Origin: Lachnospiraceae bacterium
Lineage (GTDB): Bacteria > Bacillota > Clostridia > Lachnospirales > Lachnospiraceae
Reading direction: 5' to 3'
NCBI GenBank assembly: GCA_021769135.1
Contig: JAETTM010000026.1
Span: 16,420-80,419 of the forward strand
Length of the DNA: 64,000 bases
A model generated the notes under the pieces. That model searched no databases and had not been told where the DNA came from. It saw only the letters and a list, made by a program, of their open reading frames with translations. Position 1 is the stretch's first letter. The number at the start of each line of letters is the position of its first letter. A program made the translations under genes and the position numbers. Below, in pieces: positions 42,975 to 51,942 of the stretch.

Positions 42975-45538
42975 ATAGTAAAAAGGCGGTCAGAAGGCTT
43001 GCCGATAAAAGTTTTTTGGCCAACAGGACGAGGAATGTAATAGCGGTGGCGGCAATCGCATTAACTTCCGTTTTGTTTACGTCGCTTTTTACCATTGGCA
43101 GCGGCATCGTGGAAAATATGCAGAAGCAGACTATGCGCCAGGCCGGCGGCGATGGGATGGGGGTTTTGAAATATATCACGGACGAGGAATATGAGAGGGT
43201 AAAGGGCCATGAATTGATTGAAGAAATATCCTATAACCGTATTCTGTGCGACAGCGTGGAAAACGAGGAGCTGTTAAAACGCCATGGGGAGTTTTATTAT
43301 ATGGACGATACGGCCATCCGGCTGGGCTTCTGTGAGCCTGTAGGAGGCCATAAGCCGGAGGCGGAAAATGAAATTATGATGGACACGAAAACAATACAAC
43401 TTCTGGGGCTGGAGCAGAAGGTTGGGGCGCCTGTGACTTTGGAGTTGATTGTCCATGGGAATGCGGTGAGAAGGGGTTTCGTCCTTTCCGGATGGTGGGA
43501 GGCGGACCCGGTATTCAACGTATCCATTTTAATCGCGTCCAGGGCTTATGTGGATGCCCATATAGATGAACTATATAAAAGCTATGGCAAGGATAACGGG
43601 GAACTGACCGGGGTAATCAACAGCTATATTATGTTCCGCAATTCCTGGGGGCTGGAAGACAAGATGGAGCGGGTCATTACGGAAAGCGGCTTTTCCCAGG
43701 ATGAAAATGCGGATAATTATCTGGAAAGCAATGTGAACTGGAGTTATCTTTCCAGCAGCATGGGCGCAGAAACGGAAGCTGTTGCCGGGATTGCGGCAGC
43801 CCTCGTGCTCATTATATTGACGGGCTACCTGATTATTTATAATATTTTCCAGATTTCCGTAGTGAAGGATATCCGCTTCTACGGGCTGTTAAAAACAATC
43901 GGAACTACCGGCAGACAGGTGAAGAGGATTATCCGCAGGCAGGCGGTGCTTTTGGCCTGTATCGGCATTCCCATAGGGCTTTGCGGGGGATATTTGATTG
44001 GCTGCGGACTGGTGCCCGTGATTATGGATTCCATGGCTTTCGAAGGAAAGGCTTTTATGACAGAGACATCAGCCAATCCGCTGATTTTTGCTGGAAGCGC
44101 AGTTTTCTCATTGATTACTGTCATGATAAGTACGGCAAAGCCGGGGCGGATAGCGGCCAGGGTATCCCCGGTGGAAGCGGTGCGCTATACGGAAGGGGGC
44201 GGAAAAGCGCCCGGCAGGGCGGCGAAAGGGAAAAGGGTAAAATTTTTGTCATTCCGTTCCAAAACCGCATCGATGGCGGCGGCCAATCTGGGCAGGGATA
44301 AAAAAAGGACTGTTTTGGCGGTGCTGTCCATGGCGCTTAGCCTGGTGCTCTTCCATGCGGTTTACACATTCAGCATTGGTTTTGATATGGATAAATTTCT
44401 TTCCAAATTTATCAGGTCGGACTTTCTGGTTGCCCACGCGGTATATTTTAACTATGGATATTCGGGGATAGATACTTCCCTTTCGGAAGAGATGATAGAG
44501 GCTATTGAGGAACAGCCCGGTTTTGAGGAAGGGGGAAAAATATATGCGAATATCAGGGATGCGGAATTCTTTACAACAATCCCGGTGAAGGGGGAAAAGG
44601 ATGAGAAATTCCATTTGAATTTGCTGGATAACCAAATGACAGCCTGCCCGGTTTACGGCATGGAGGATTTCCCGCTGAAACAGCTGGAAGTGCTGGAAGG
44701 TGAGATTGATATGGAAAAACTCAAAACCGGAAAATATATACTGGAAGGGATTATTTGCGATGACCATGGCGAGCCTTATTGGGAAACTTCCCATTATAAT
44801 GTTGGGGATAAAGTGGTCTTATATAATTACAAGGGAACTGCGGATGTGTGGGGGCAAAATGAGCTTACGGAATATGAATTTGAAATCATGGCAAAGGTAA
44901 AAGTAGGATATTACACCAGTTCCTGCGGCGTGGCCTACAATTATAATTACTATCTTCCGGCAGATGTGTACAAACAGATGGTAATGCGGCCGGGTATTAT
45001 GAATTACACATGCAATGTCAGCCCGGAAGGGATGGAAGGGATGGAGGAGTTTTTAGAAAATTATACGGAAAACGAGGAACAAGTAATAAGCTATACGTCG
45101 AGGAGCAAAAGGGCAGCGGAATTTGAAGGGATGAAGAATATGGTACTGCTAATCGGAGGTACTCTCAGCTTTATTATCGGGTTGATTGGGGTACTGAACT
45201 TTATCAATTCCATGCTCACCAGCATTATTACAAGGCGACGGGAATTTGCAGTGCTGCAGTCCATCGGAATGACTATAGGGCAGCTGAAACGGATGCTGGT
45301 GTCAGAAGGATTGATGTATGCGGCTTCGGCAGGTATTACGGCCCTTTTTTTAGGCACTGTTTTATCCCTCGCAGCGGTGAGGCAGATTCTGTCGCAGCTA
45401 TGGTTTTTTACTTACCATTTCACGCTTTTGCCATTGGCTGCCATCATTCCTATACTGATTATTCTGGGGATGCTGATTCCGGGGATAATGCTGAAATCGG
45501 TGGAGAAACAGAGTATTGTGGAGAGGATACGGGAGTAA
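42962..45538 (+). CDS. FtsX-type ABC permease
   Basis: An 858-residue permease with a first helix near residue 30, a large extracellular part, and three-helix FtsX blocks around residues 260-400 and 760-850; a further helix near residue 460 begins the second half. This double-FtsX layout is used by mechanotransmission-type exporters that remove or sense antimicrobial peptides. The C-terminus ends KSVEKQSIVERIRE. It should work with the ATPase before it and probably signals to the histidine kinase at 40386. A terminator-like stem lies about 220 bp after the stop. Confidence 0.92.
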   Translation: MFKVNSKKAVRRLADKSFLANRTRNVIAVAAIALTSVLFTSLFTIGSGIVENMQKQTMRQAGGDGMGVLKYITDEEYERVKGHELIEEISYNRILCDSVENEELLKRHGEFYYMDDTAIRLGFCEPVGGHKPEAENEIMMDTKTIQLLGLEQKVGAPVTLELIVHGNAVRRGFVLSGWWEADPVFNVSILIASRAYVDAHIDELYKSYGKDNGELTGVINSYIMFRNSWGLEDKMERVITESGFSQDENADNYLESNVNWSYLSSSMGAETEAVAGIAAALVLIILTGYLIIYNIFQISVVKDIRFYGLLKTIGTTGRQVKRIIRRQAVLLACIGIPIGLCGGYLIGCGLVPVIMDSMAFEGKAFMTETSANPLIFAGSAVFSLITVMISTAKPGRIAARVSPVEAVRYTEGGGKAPGRAAKGKRVKFLSFRSKTASMAAANLGRDKKRTVLAVLSMALSLVLFHAVYTFSIGFDMDKFLSKFIRSDFLVAHAVYFNYGYSGIDTSLSEEMIEAIEEQPGFEEGGKIYANIRDAEFFTTIPVKGEKDEKFHLNLLDNQMTACPVYGMEDFPLKQLEVLEGEIDMEKLKTGKYILEGIICDDHGEPYWETSHYNVGDKVVLYNYKGTADVWGQNELTEYEFEIMAKVKVGYYTSSCGVAYNYNYYLPADVYKQMVMRPGIMNYTCNVSPEGMEGMEEFLENYTENEEQVISYTSRSKRAAEFEGMKNMVLLIGGTLSFIIGLIGVLNFINSMLTSIITRRREFAVLQSIGMTIGQLKRMLVSEGLMYAASAGITALFLGTVLSLAAVRQILSQLWFFTYHFTLLPLAAIIPILIILGMLIPGIMLKSVEKQSIVERIRE

Positions 45539-45625
45539 GTGGTTTTGGCAAAGCCCGTTGACAATCCCTGAAAATTTGGCTATAGTAAAATGCCAATTTA
45601 GTTTGGACGAATATCCTTGTCAACC

Positions 45626-45709
45626 ATGCCGGAATTTTACACAGATGAAAATGTGGATTGGGAGGCCTATTACCGTTCCTATCGGCGTGCTTTCCCCGAT
45701 AGAAATTAA
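45626..45709 (+). other. very small reading frame of unknown meaning
   Basis: ATG to TAA gives 27 residues, MPEFYTDENVDWEAYYRSYR followed by RAFPDRN. The composition is protein-like, but there is no ribosome binding site at the ATG. It may be a short tail of a lost gene. The remaining 45539-45952 contains only the terminator and promoter listed separately. Confidence 0.3.
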
Positions 45710-45761
45710 AAAGGCGGCATCCCTTGGTAAGGGGGCAATTAAGAATTTCAATGTACAGTTT

Positions 45762-45797
45762 AAAGCATCTGTTTACATTATAATAGGCAGATGCTTT
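45762..45797 (+). terminator. terminator of the ABC exporter operon
   Basis: Perfect arms AAAGCATCTG (45762-45771) and CAGATGCTTT (45788-45797) followed by TC. The loop is A+T-rich. Confidence 0.6.
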
Positions 45798-45885
45798 TCA
45801 AAACGATATTTTCGGCATTTTAATGACATATATTCAATAGAGATTTTGATAAAACTTTATATTTTCGAAAAAATCGATAACCGTG

Positions 45886-45913
45886 TTGACTTTTTGAGAT
45901 TGTTGGATATACT
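45886..45913 (+). promoter_or_regulatory. SigA-type promoter of the RloA/RloB pair
   Basis: TTGACT (45886-45891) and TATACT (45908-45913) with a 16-bp spacer; a second TATAAT lies 4 bases further on. The RloA-like start is 40 bp downstream. Confidence 0.6.
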
Positions 45914-45952
45914 ATAATATAGAAATGTTCTATTTTGGGGAGGTAGAGACTA

Positions 45953-47227
45953 ATGTTATTAATGTTTAAGGTAAAAAACTATACTTCATTTAAAAATGAA
46001 TCAATACTTGATATGAGAGCGACTTCATATGTTCAACATCCCACTCATGTTATACGTGTAAATGATAATCTCGGTCTACTAAAAGCGACGGCTTTGTATG
46101 GCGCAAATGCATCAGGAAAATCTAATTTAATCTCGGCAATGTTCTTTTTTGAGCAGTATATATTTTCGCAGTTCATTAATAAAAAGGAGAATGAAGATTT
46201 TGAATCTAACGAATTTGGAATGAAAATGAAGTTAGAGCCATTTAGTTTATCAAATGAAATAAATGATGCTTCAGAGTTTGACATTATATTTTTGCATAAT
46301 GATAAGCAGATACAATATGGTTTTGAGTGTACGTCTAAAGAAGTTTTAAATGAATGGTTATTCATTAACGATAAAAAAGTCTTTGAACGAACTGGCACAG
46401 AAATTTCTTTTGGAAACAAGTATCAGAGAATGTTGGGGGCTTATAAAAAATTGCCTGCTGAAAGGCTTTATATTGCCGTACTCGAGTATTTTCTTGATGA
46501 AGAGGCTAAAAAAGTGGTACTCGGCGACTTTATTTCCTTTTTTAGCAAGGAATACAATGTGTTTACCGAAATCCTTTTTGAATCTACAGTAAAAGGTCTG
46601 GCAGGGATGGTTGGACTTTCAAAAAAGCTTGTTAATAATACGGAATATAGAAAAAAAGTGGAACATTATCTTCGTTTAATTGATGTTGGCATCAAACGTT
46701 TAGAGGTGCAAACAGAAATGATTTTTGATGAGCGTACCGGTAAAAAAAAGAAAGAAAAAGTTGTCCGTACTGTACATGATATTTATGATGAAGTTGGAAA
46801 TATAGTTGGAGAAAAACTTTTTGATTTACGTCAAGAGTCTACAGGAACACTCCGCTTTCTGGCCTATATTCAAAATATAATTGAAATGGTCTCTAATGGC
46901 GGTGTGTTTATTGTGGATGAAATGTCTGCAAGGCTGCATCCGTTATTAACTAAGTTGATTGTAGATATTTTCTGTTCAAGTCAAAATGAAAAAGCACAGT
47001 TGATTTTTACTACGCATGATATTTCATTGTTAAACAAGAATCAGTTTCGGCGTGATGAGGTGGTATTTGTAGACAAAAATGAAGGCGGGGAATCTAGTTT
47101 ATATGCTCTCTCTGACTTGAAAGTACGTGAGGATGCAAGTTTTAATAAAGATTATCTTCAAGGGAAATATGGAGCCATTCCTATTTTTAGTTATGATAAT
47201 ATTATGGGCGGTGAAATGAATGGGTAG
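45953..47227 (+). CDS. RloA/AbiLi-like AAA ATPase
   Basis: A 424-residue ATPase of the AAA_15/OLD-like kind. Walker A is LYGANASGKSNLI (residues 49-61), and the late part has VFIVDEMSARLHPLLTKLI (Walker B) and QLIFTTHDISLLN (H-loop). Such ATPases are the first component of RloA/RloB and AbiL abortive-infection systems. The RloB-type gene overlaps it by 8 bp. The pair is much richer in A+T than the genes on either side, consistent with horizontal transfer. Confidence 0.86.
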   Translation: MLLMFKVKNYTSFKNESILDMRATSYVQHPTHVIRVNDNLGLLKATALYGANASGKSNLISAMFFFEQYIFSQFINKKENEDFESNEFGMKMKLEPFSLSNEINDASEFDIIFLHNDKQIQYGFECTSKEVLNEWLFINDKKVFERTGTEISFGNKYQRMLGAYKKLPAERLYIAVLEYFLDEEAKKVVLGDFISFFSKEYNVFTEILFESTVKGLAGMVGLSKKLVNNTEYRKKVEHYLRLIDVGIKRLEVQTEMIFDERTGKKKKEKVVRTVHDIYDEVGNIVGEKLFDLRQESTGTLRFLAYIQNIIEMVSNGGVFIVDEMSARLHPLLTKLIVDIFCSSQNEKAQLIFTTHDISLLNKNQFRRDEVVFVDKNEGGESSLYALSDLKVREDASFNKDYLQGKYGAIPIFSYDNIMGGEMNG

Positions 47228-47915
47228 AACGAGATTATCACCACAACGGCTTTCGGAAACAAAGAAAACCAATATAGGACGTATTATCATATTTTGCGAA
47301 GGAAAAACTGAGAAATATTATTTTGACTACTTTGCAGAGATAATTAAGAAAAACAAATACACTGATATAGAAGTCATTTTGGAAACTGCCAATGGAAATG
47401 CACAGACTGTTCTAAATTTTGCAAACGAATTTATGAGTAATGAGAGACATAATCAGAAATTTAATACTTATGGCAAATTTTTGGCGTTTGATTGCGATGC
47501 TCCGCCAAATATTCAAGCGGTGGTGTCGGCAGCTGCAGAATATGAATTGTTGATTTCCAACCATTTATTTGAAACATGGTTGCTGATGCATTTTGAGGAT
47601 GTGGATAAGAAAATATCAAAAAGAGAAACTTACCAACGATTATCTTTTCATTTACATGATACATATTCTAAGGGCCATAAGGGCAAAACTCGTGAAATAG
47701 TTCAAAATGGTAATATTGAAAAAGCTATTGATAATGCCAGAACTTTGGAAAAACAGTATAATGCCGAGGGGAAAAGCATATTTGCAAATATTAAAGATAT
47801 GAATTCATTTACAAATGTCTATAAATTGATAGAGCAGTTTATCATATGGAAAATTGGGAAAAAGAGATTCCAAGGGCCTGTCCATGAATCAAGGAGGATG
47901 ATGGTATGGGAGTAA
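47220..47915 (+). CDS. RloB/AbiLii-like TOPRIM-type protein
   Basis: A 231-residue protein of the RloB family. The N-terminus IIIFCEGKTEKYYFDYF and the later AFDCDAP resemble the Glu and Asp-x-Asp positions of a TOPRIM nuclease fold. The N-terminal stretch SETKKTNIGR and the SNHLFETWLLMHF segment are family-typical. With the ATPase it should form a phage-defence toxin unit. Its last residues ([11 protein letters not shown]) seem to come from the leader of the next gene, so the inserted cassette may end inside this C-terminus. Confidence 0.85.
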   Translation: MGRTRLSPQRLSETKKTNIGRIIIFCEGKTEKYYFDYFAEIIKKNKYTDIEVILETANGNAQTVLNFANEFMSNERHNQKFNTYGKFLAFDCDAPPNIQAVVSAAAEYELLISNHLFETWLLMHFEDVDKKISKRETYQRLSFHLHDTYSKGHKGKTREIVQNGNIEKAIDNARTLEKQYNAEGKSIFANIKDMNSFTNVYKLIEQFIIWKIGKKRFQGPVHESRRMMVWE

Positions 47916-48745
47916 AGGGAATTGGCGAAACAGCGGTGAAGGTATCCACCGCCCGTAAAGGAACCGCCGCCCGGAAAGCAGAGGGAACTGCAGGGCGCAC
48001 GGTAAGCATTTCCAAGCCAAACAATAAGAAAAAGAAAAGGCTTAATTACAATTACAGGGAATTGTCCAATCAGCTGATGCGGACAAGAACTTCGATGGGT
48101 GCAAGCCAGGTGTTGGTAAGGGCTTTTCAAAGAGTAGGTATGCTGCAGAGGCAGTACAGAAGCGGGGATTACAATGAAAATGAGGCAAGAAGGGCGTTGA
48201 TACACGCAGAGTCCATTGCCCGTGTGGCCAGAAAGAGGGTAAAGCATTTGAAAGAAGAGGAACGCCTGAAAAAAGGCGGCCCCTGCGATGCGGAACTAGA
48301 GGAGGAGGAAGAATTCAGGCCGGAAGACATAGACTTGCAGAAACAGGAACTTCCTGAAATGAGCAGTGAAGAGATGGGAAGGCTCATGGAGGAGCTGGAA
48401 GCGGCTATGAGGGATTTGGAGAAGGAAAGCATGGAAACCATGGAAGAACTGACGGTAACTGTGCAGGAAGATATGGATCCCGAAGACCTGAAATTGTTGA
48501 AAAAGAAACATAGGTCAAAAGAATTGCGCGAAATCATGGAAGCCGACCTAAAGTACCTGAAAGCCCTCTTTCAGGAGCTGGAGAAAGAGCGGCGGGAAGG
48601 AAGCGGCGGCAGCAGCGGAGTCAGCCCAAGCAACAGCGATTTATCAGGGGTGACCTTAGAACTTGCCGGAATGGAGATGTCAACCCAAACCACCGCAGCC
48701 GCAGCCGTACCGACGCAAGGCGTCAGCATAGACGTTTCGGTGTGA
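47906..48745 (+). CDS. coiled-coil protein of unknown function
   Basis: A 279-residue protein with a basic, low-complexity N-terminus (residues 1-48, rich in Lys, Arg, Ala), a helical middle and an acidic coiled-coil-like stretch ([14 protein letters not shown] and following). The C-terminus is Gly/Ser/Thr-rich. I do not recognise the family. ATG 47906 has GGAGG at 8 bases and overlaps the RloB end by 10 bp, but its G+C-rich codons match the chromosome rather than the defence genes. It is followed by a 92-nt repeat and the DUF4125 gene. Confidence 0.75.
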   Translation: MGVKGIGETAVKVSTARKGTAARKAEGTAGRTVSISKPNNKKKKRLNYNYRELSNQLMRTRTSMGASQVLVRAFQRVGMLQRQYRSGDYNENEARRALIHAESIARVARKRVKHLKEEERLKKGGPCDAELEEEEEFRPEDIDLQKQELPEMSSEEMGRLMEELEAAMRDLEKESMETMEELTVTVQEDMDPEDLKLLKKKHRSKELREIMEADLKYLKALFQELEKERREGSGGSSGVSPSNSDLSGVTLELAGMEMSTQTTAAAAVPTQGVSIDVSV

Positions 48746-48766
48746 AGGGCGGATGCGGAACTGGAA
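48745..48766 (+). repeat. orphan 3' arm of the 92-nt repeat
   Basis: A 22-bp copy of GAAGGGCGGATGCGGAACTG and following bases, identical to 48861-48882. It overlaps the stop of the coiled-coil gene. No matching 5' arm precedes it. Confidence 0.7.
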
Positions 48767-48781
48767 CAAGAATAAAAAACA

Positions 48782-48873
48782 GCATCTGCCCGGACAATGC
48801 CCCCAGAGAATTTCATGGCTGCGAAGCAGGCAGGAAATTGCTCTGCGAGAATGGGCATTGGAAGGGCGGATGC
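48782..48873 (+). repeat. 92-nt structured palindromic repeat, copy B
   Basis: Outer stem GCATCTGCCC/GGGCGGATGC (10 pairs, one G-T) and internal loop GGA/GAA. Stem 2 is CAATGCCC/GGGCATTG, with the 3' bulge CGAGAAT. Stem 3 is CAGAGAATTTC/GAAATTGCTCTG, and the apical hairpin is CTGC-GAA-GCAG. It ends 12 bases before the AGGAG of the DUF4125 gene. Confidence 0.85.
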
Positions 48874-48897
48874 GGAACTGGAATAGGAGAAAAAGAA

Positions 48898-49536
48898 ATG
48901 GCAGAAATAACAGAAAAAGAGCAGTTGATATTTGACATCGTACAGGCGGAATGGGATATGTTCCAGAATGTCTACAATACAGGCGGGCGGGCATCCTGCC
49001 AGGAGGACCCGGATACTTTTTTCAGGATGCGGATGAGCCAGTGGATGGTTTATGAAGACGAAATACTGGAAAGCTATGCGAATGATATCCGTAAGGCCTT
49101 CGAAGAGGGCAGAAACCTATTATTTGAAAAATATGCCCGGATGATGGAGGTTACTTACCCGGAAGAATACGAGGAAGTAAAAGAGTATTTACCAGAAGTA
49201 AGCCCGGAAAAGAAGCGAATGGCTGAAGAAATCGTAAAGATTCATATGGAGTGGGATAAGTATATGGCGGAGCATTATCCCAATATACGTGCACAGGGGA
49301 GAGTCATGACTACAGAAGAGGATTCCGTCAGAGACGGCTCTTCTACAGAAAGCTATCTGCGCGGCGAACTGCTGACTTATTCGGAGCATACGGTTTCCCT
49401 GATTTTACGCCAGGTAAAAGAAGCTTATGAAAGGGGCGAAAACCTGGAAAAGGAAATCATCGAGAACGAGACGAAATTTTATGGATACAGCAGTATTGAA
49501 GATGCGGAGAAAAGGCATGGGGAGCTGGCGCACTGA
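48898..49536 (+). CDS. DUF4125 family protein
   Basis: A 212-residue soluble protein that I recognise as DUF4125. The typical blocks are [74 protein letters not shown] and the C-terminal [18 protein letters not shown]. No function is established for the family. ATG 48898 with AGGAG upstream is chosen; the open frame back to 48742 only reads through the 92-nt repeat. Confidence 0.87.
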   Translation: MAEITEKEQLIFDIVQAEWDMFQNVYNTGGRASCQEDPDTFFRMRMSQWMVYEDEILESYANDIRKAFEEGRNLLFEKYARMMEVTYPEEYEEVKEYLPEVSPEKKRMAEEIVKIHMEWDKYMAEHYPNIRAQGRVMTTEEDSVRDGSSTESYLRGELLTYSEHTVSLILRQVKEAYERGENLEKEIIENETKFYGYSSIEDAEKRHGELAH

Positions 49537-49577
49537 AAAGAAAAACTGTAAACGAGCGGCCAACCCCGGGGGATTTT

Positions 49578-50282
49578 TTAAAAATGCAGCCTTCTGCGCA
49601 CCTCATCCCGAAGCCTGCGGACGGAAAGCAGGGTAATCAGGGCAATGACGATAATCCCGCAGACGGTAAGGACGATTGCAGACCAGGAGAGGGAAAGGGG
49701 CTTGCCGAAATAACGGTCGATGAACAGTTCAATTCCTACGCAGAGGACAGCGGTTTCAGCAAAAATATAGAGTGCCGTAGCGATAATGGAAACGGGAAGC
49801 TTGCGGACGCATAGCGTAAGGATTTCGGCTAGTAAGGTCGCCAGGGCGACAATCGGCACGGCCAGTTCCCAGAACCACCGGGGAGAGCTGGTCAGGTAAG
49901 TAATCATAAACAGGTAGCCCCCTATGGCAATTCCATCCAAAAGCAGGGAAAGATAGATAGGCTGCTTCGTATAAATGACAACCGGGATAAACAGCACGAA
50001 TAAAATAATGCAAATTCCGATAATAAGCAAAGACCAGAGGGTTCTGGTAAATACGAATAGGTTCAGCAAAGCACATCCTACGGACGCGGCTAACAGCACA
50101 ACAGTCAGAAGGATGGCTAAATCTTTTCTTTTTACCGTTTCCACCTGGCCTTTTTCCATGGGATAAGGGGAAGGGGTATCCATTTTCTGCAGTTCCCCTG
50201 GATGAATCACAGGAGTATGGCAAAGGGGGCAGGATTTTAAGGAAGAATCCAGTTCCACTCCGCAGTTTACGCAATATGACAT
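49578..50282 (-). CDS. zinc-ribbon membrane protein (DUF6320-like)
   Basis: A 234-residue protein. The N-terminal 25 residues form a zinc ribbon (YCVNCGVELDSSLKSCPLCH, with four cysteines in CxxC pairs). About seven hydrophobic helices follow from residue 53. I associate this layout with DUF6320 proteins, which lie next to the alcohol acetyltransferase-like gene in many Lachnospiraceae. It is transcribed after the acyltransferase (90 bp gap). The function is unknown; a membrane partner of the acyltransferase is plausible. Confidence 0.82.
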   Translation of the reverse strand: MSYCVNCGVELDSSLKSCPLCHTPVIHPGELQKMDTPSPYPMEKGQVETVKRKDLAILLTVVLLAASVGCALLNLFVFTRTLWSLLIIGICIILFVLFIPVVIYTKQPIYLSLLLDGIAIGGYLFMITYLTSSPRWFWELAVPIVALATLLAEILTLCVRKLPVSIIATALYIFAETAVLCVGIELFIDRYFGKPLSLSWSAIVLTVCGIIVIALITLLSVRRLRDEVRRRLHF

Positions 50283-50372
50283 AGTAATTACCCATCCTTT
50301 CTTGCATTATTCCCGCAGGCAGCGAGCCGTGTGGCTGTTTGCAGAGGGATAATTGATTTCTCGGTTGATTGT

Positions 50373-51659
50373 TCACCGGTTGCTTTCTATTTTAACATGA
50401 ATGCCGTCCTGCACCAGCTTTCGGAAAAAATACCGTTCCACGTCCGCTTCTTTGATGCTGCTGGCAAAATTAATCGTCAAAGTATCTTCAAAGCTGGCGA
50501 TTGCACAGTTGGTACGGGAGGAAAAGGGCTGTCCCATATAAATATCGAACCGCTCAATATAAGGCTTCATATCTTCCGGAACTTTCAGGGCCCCCATATT
50601 GGTCAGCCCGGCGGAAGAATTTTTATCCTGTACTTTCGTATAAAAAAGCCGTACAGTAAAATCTTTGATAAAAAGGGGAACAATCCGTATCAGAGGGTGT
50701 TTCTGTGTGGCAGCGTTGGTAGTAATATCGCCCCTTAGAAACTTCTCATTAATATAATATCTCATATAATTCCTCACATGAACCACAATTTCATCAAAAG
50801 TATATTCTCCCAGCCTGGGGTCAATGGAAGGGTATACCATAGTAATAAAATTGCGGAGCGTCTTGGAGGGGAAAAAACGCCGTAAGTTGACCGGCATGGC
50901 TATTTTAACGGGGAGAAGCTTCCGGTGCCAGCTGTGTTCCTGCTTTTGGAGCAGGGCATAGAGCAGGACGGAATTCAAATATTCCGTAATGGTAGCATTG
51001 TATTTTGCGGCCACCGCCATGACCTGTTTGACCGACATAATGCCGTCAATAATATTCAAAGTATAAAAAGGCTCTTTGGTGCCCCTGACGCGGTAAGCCT
51101 TTTCGCCGGGGCGCGGCGGGCGCACCTGGGCATTGGCATAACGCATATAGGCATCTTCCAACTCTTCCGGGTCCGGCGTTCCATCCACATCCAGCACGAA
51201 ACCTTCATTGGAAACGCTATGCCCCAGCAGCCTTAAATAAACGGCTGTCATCGTCTGCAGCACGCACATGCCTCCGGTGCCGTCGCCCAGGCTGTGATGG
51301 GCTTCCAGGGCAATCCGGCATTCATGATAGTAAATGCGGATTAGATAGCGGTTGTTTGCCTTAAACGGCATGGGCATACAAGGGTTTTTGATATCCGGCT
51401 GCACGAAAGGGCCGGGGCGGTTGTTGGGTTCCAGATAACGCCAGAAAAGGCCCTTCCGGATGGCCACTTTATAAGTGGGGAAGCGCTTAAGGGTGATATC
51501 GGCCGCCTTCTGGAGGATTTCCGGGTCGATATTTTCTTTCAGCACAACGGAAAGCCTGTAAACGGAGGAAAAATCCCGGCGCTGCAGGGTAGGGTAAACA
51601 ATGGCGGATAAATCCAGCTCATACCATATTTTTTTGTCATGTTTTTTCTTGCCGGCCAT
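50373..51659 (-). CDS. condensation-fold acyltransferase (alcohol acetyltransferase-like)
   Basis: A 428-residue protein of the CoA-dependent acyltransferase/condensation fold. The active-site H-H-x3-D-G motif is present as EAHHSLGDGTGGM near residue 120. The late NMGALKVPEDM stretch is the second conserved block. Relatives are annotated as alcohol acetyltransferases and may build esters, lipids or peptidic products. It is divergent from an alpha/beta hydrolase gene and followed by the zinc-ribbon membrane protein. Start at 51659 follows AGAGGA. Confidence 0.85.
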   Translation of the reverse strand: MAGKKKHDKKIWYELDLSAIVYPTLQRRDFSSVYRLSVVLKENIDPEILQKAADITLKRFPTYKVAIRKGLFWRYLEPNNRPGPFVQPDIKNPCMPMPFKANNRYLIRIYYHECRIALEAHHSLGDGTGGMCVLQTMTAVYLRLLGHSVSNEGFVLDVDGTPDPEELEDAYMRYANAQVRPPRPGEKAYRVRGTKEPFYTLNIIDGIMSVKQVMAVAAKYNATITEYLNSVLLYALLQKQEHSWHRKLLPVKIAMPVNLRRFFPSKTLRNFITMVYPSIDPRLGEYTFDEIVVHVRNYMRYYINEKFLRGDITTNAATQKHPLIRIVPLFIKDFTVRLFYTKVQDKNSSAGLTNMGALKVPEDMKPYIERFDIYMGQPFSSRTNCAIASFEDTLTINFASSIKEADVERYFFRKLVQDGIHVKIESNR

Positions 51660-51698
51660 AGGAAATCCTCTTGAAAAAAACTTAAATTAGAGTATACT

Positions 51699-51766
51699 AT
51701 AATTCCACGCGCTTCGCTTACGTTCATATTTTTAATAGTATGCCACGATTTCGGGCGCAAATGCGC
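51699..51766. repeat. imperfect inverted repeat in the acyltransferase upstream region
   Basis: ATTCCACGCGC (51699-51709) and GCGCGTATGGAAT (near 51753-51766) are imperfect inverted repeats between the divergent acyltransferase and hydrolase. No T-run follows; an operator or a repeat is possible. The rest of 51660-51942 holds nothing recognised. Confidence 0.35.
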
Positions 51767-51942
51767 GTATGGAATCAGAAGTTATTATACCACAATTTAA
51801 GAATCGTGTGTTAAAATTGGCTCAGTAAATAAAATAAATCGTTCGTGACAGGGAAAAGAAAGGCTTAACCGTTGCCATTATTGTAATATAAAGTACATGA
51901 AAAAATGAAGAAGAAGGCAAAATAAATAGAAAAGGAGGGGCT

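Noticed and set aside
45516..45917. 133-residue frame after the ABC permease
   Set aside because: It crosses a terminator and promoter, has no start signal and no protein-like pattern.
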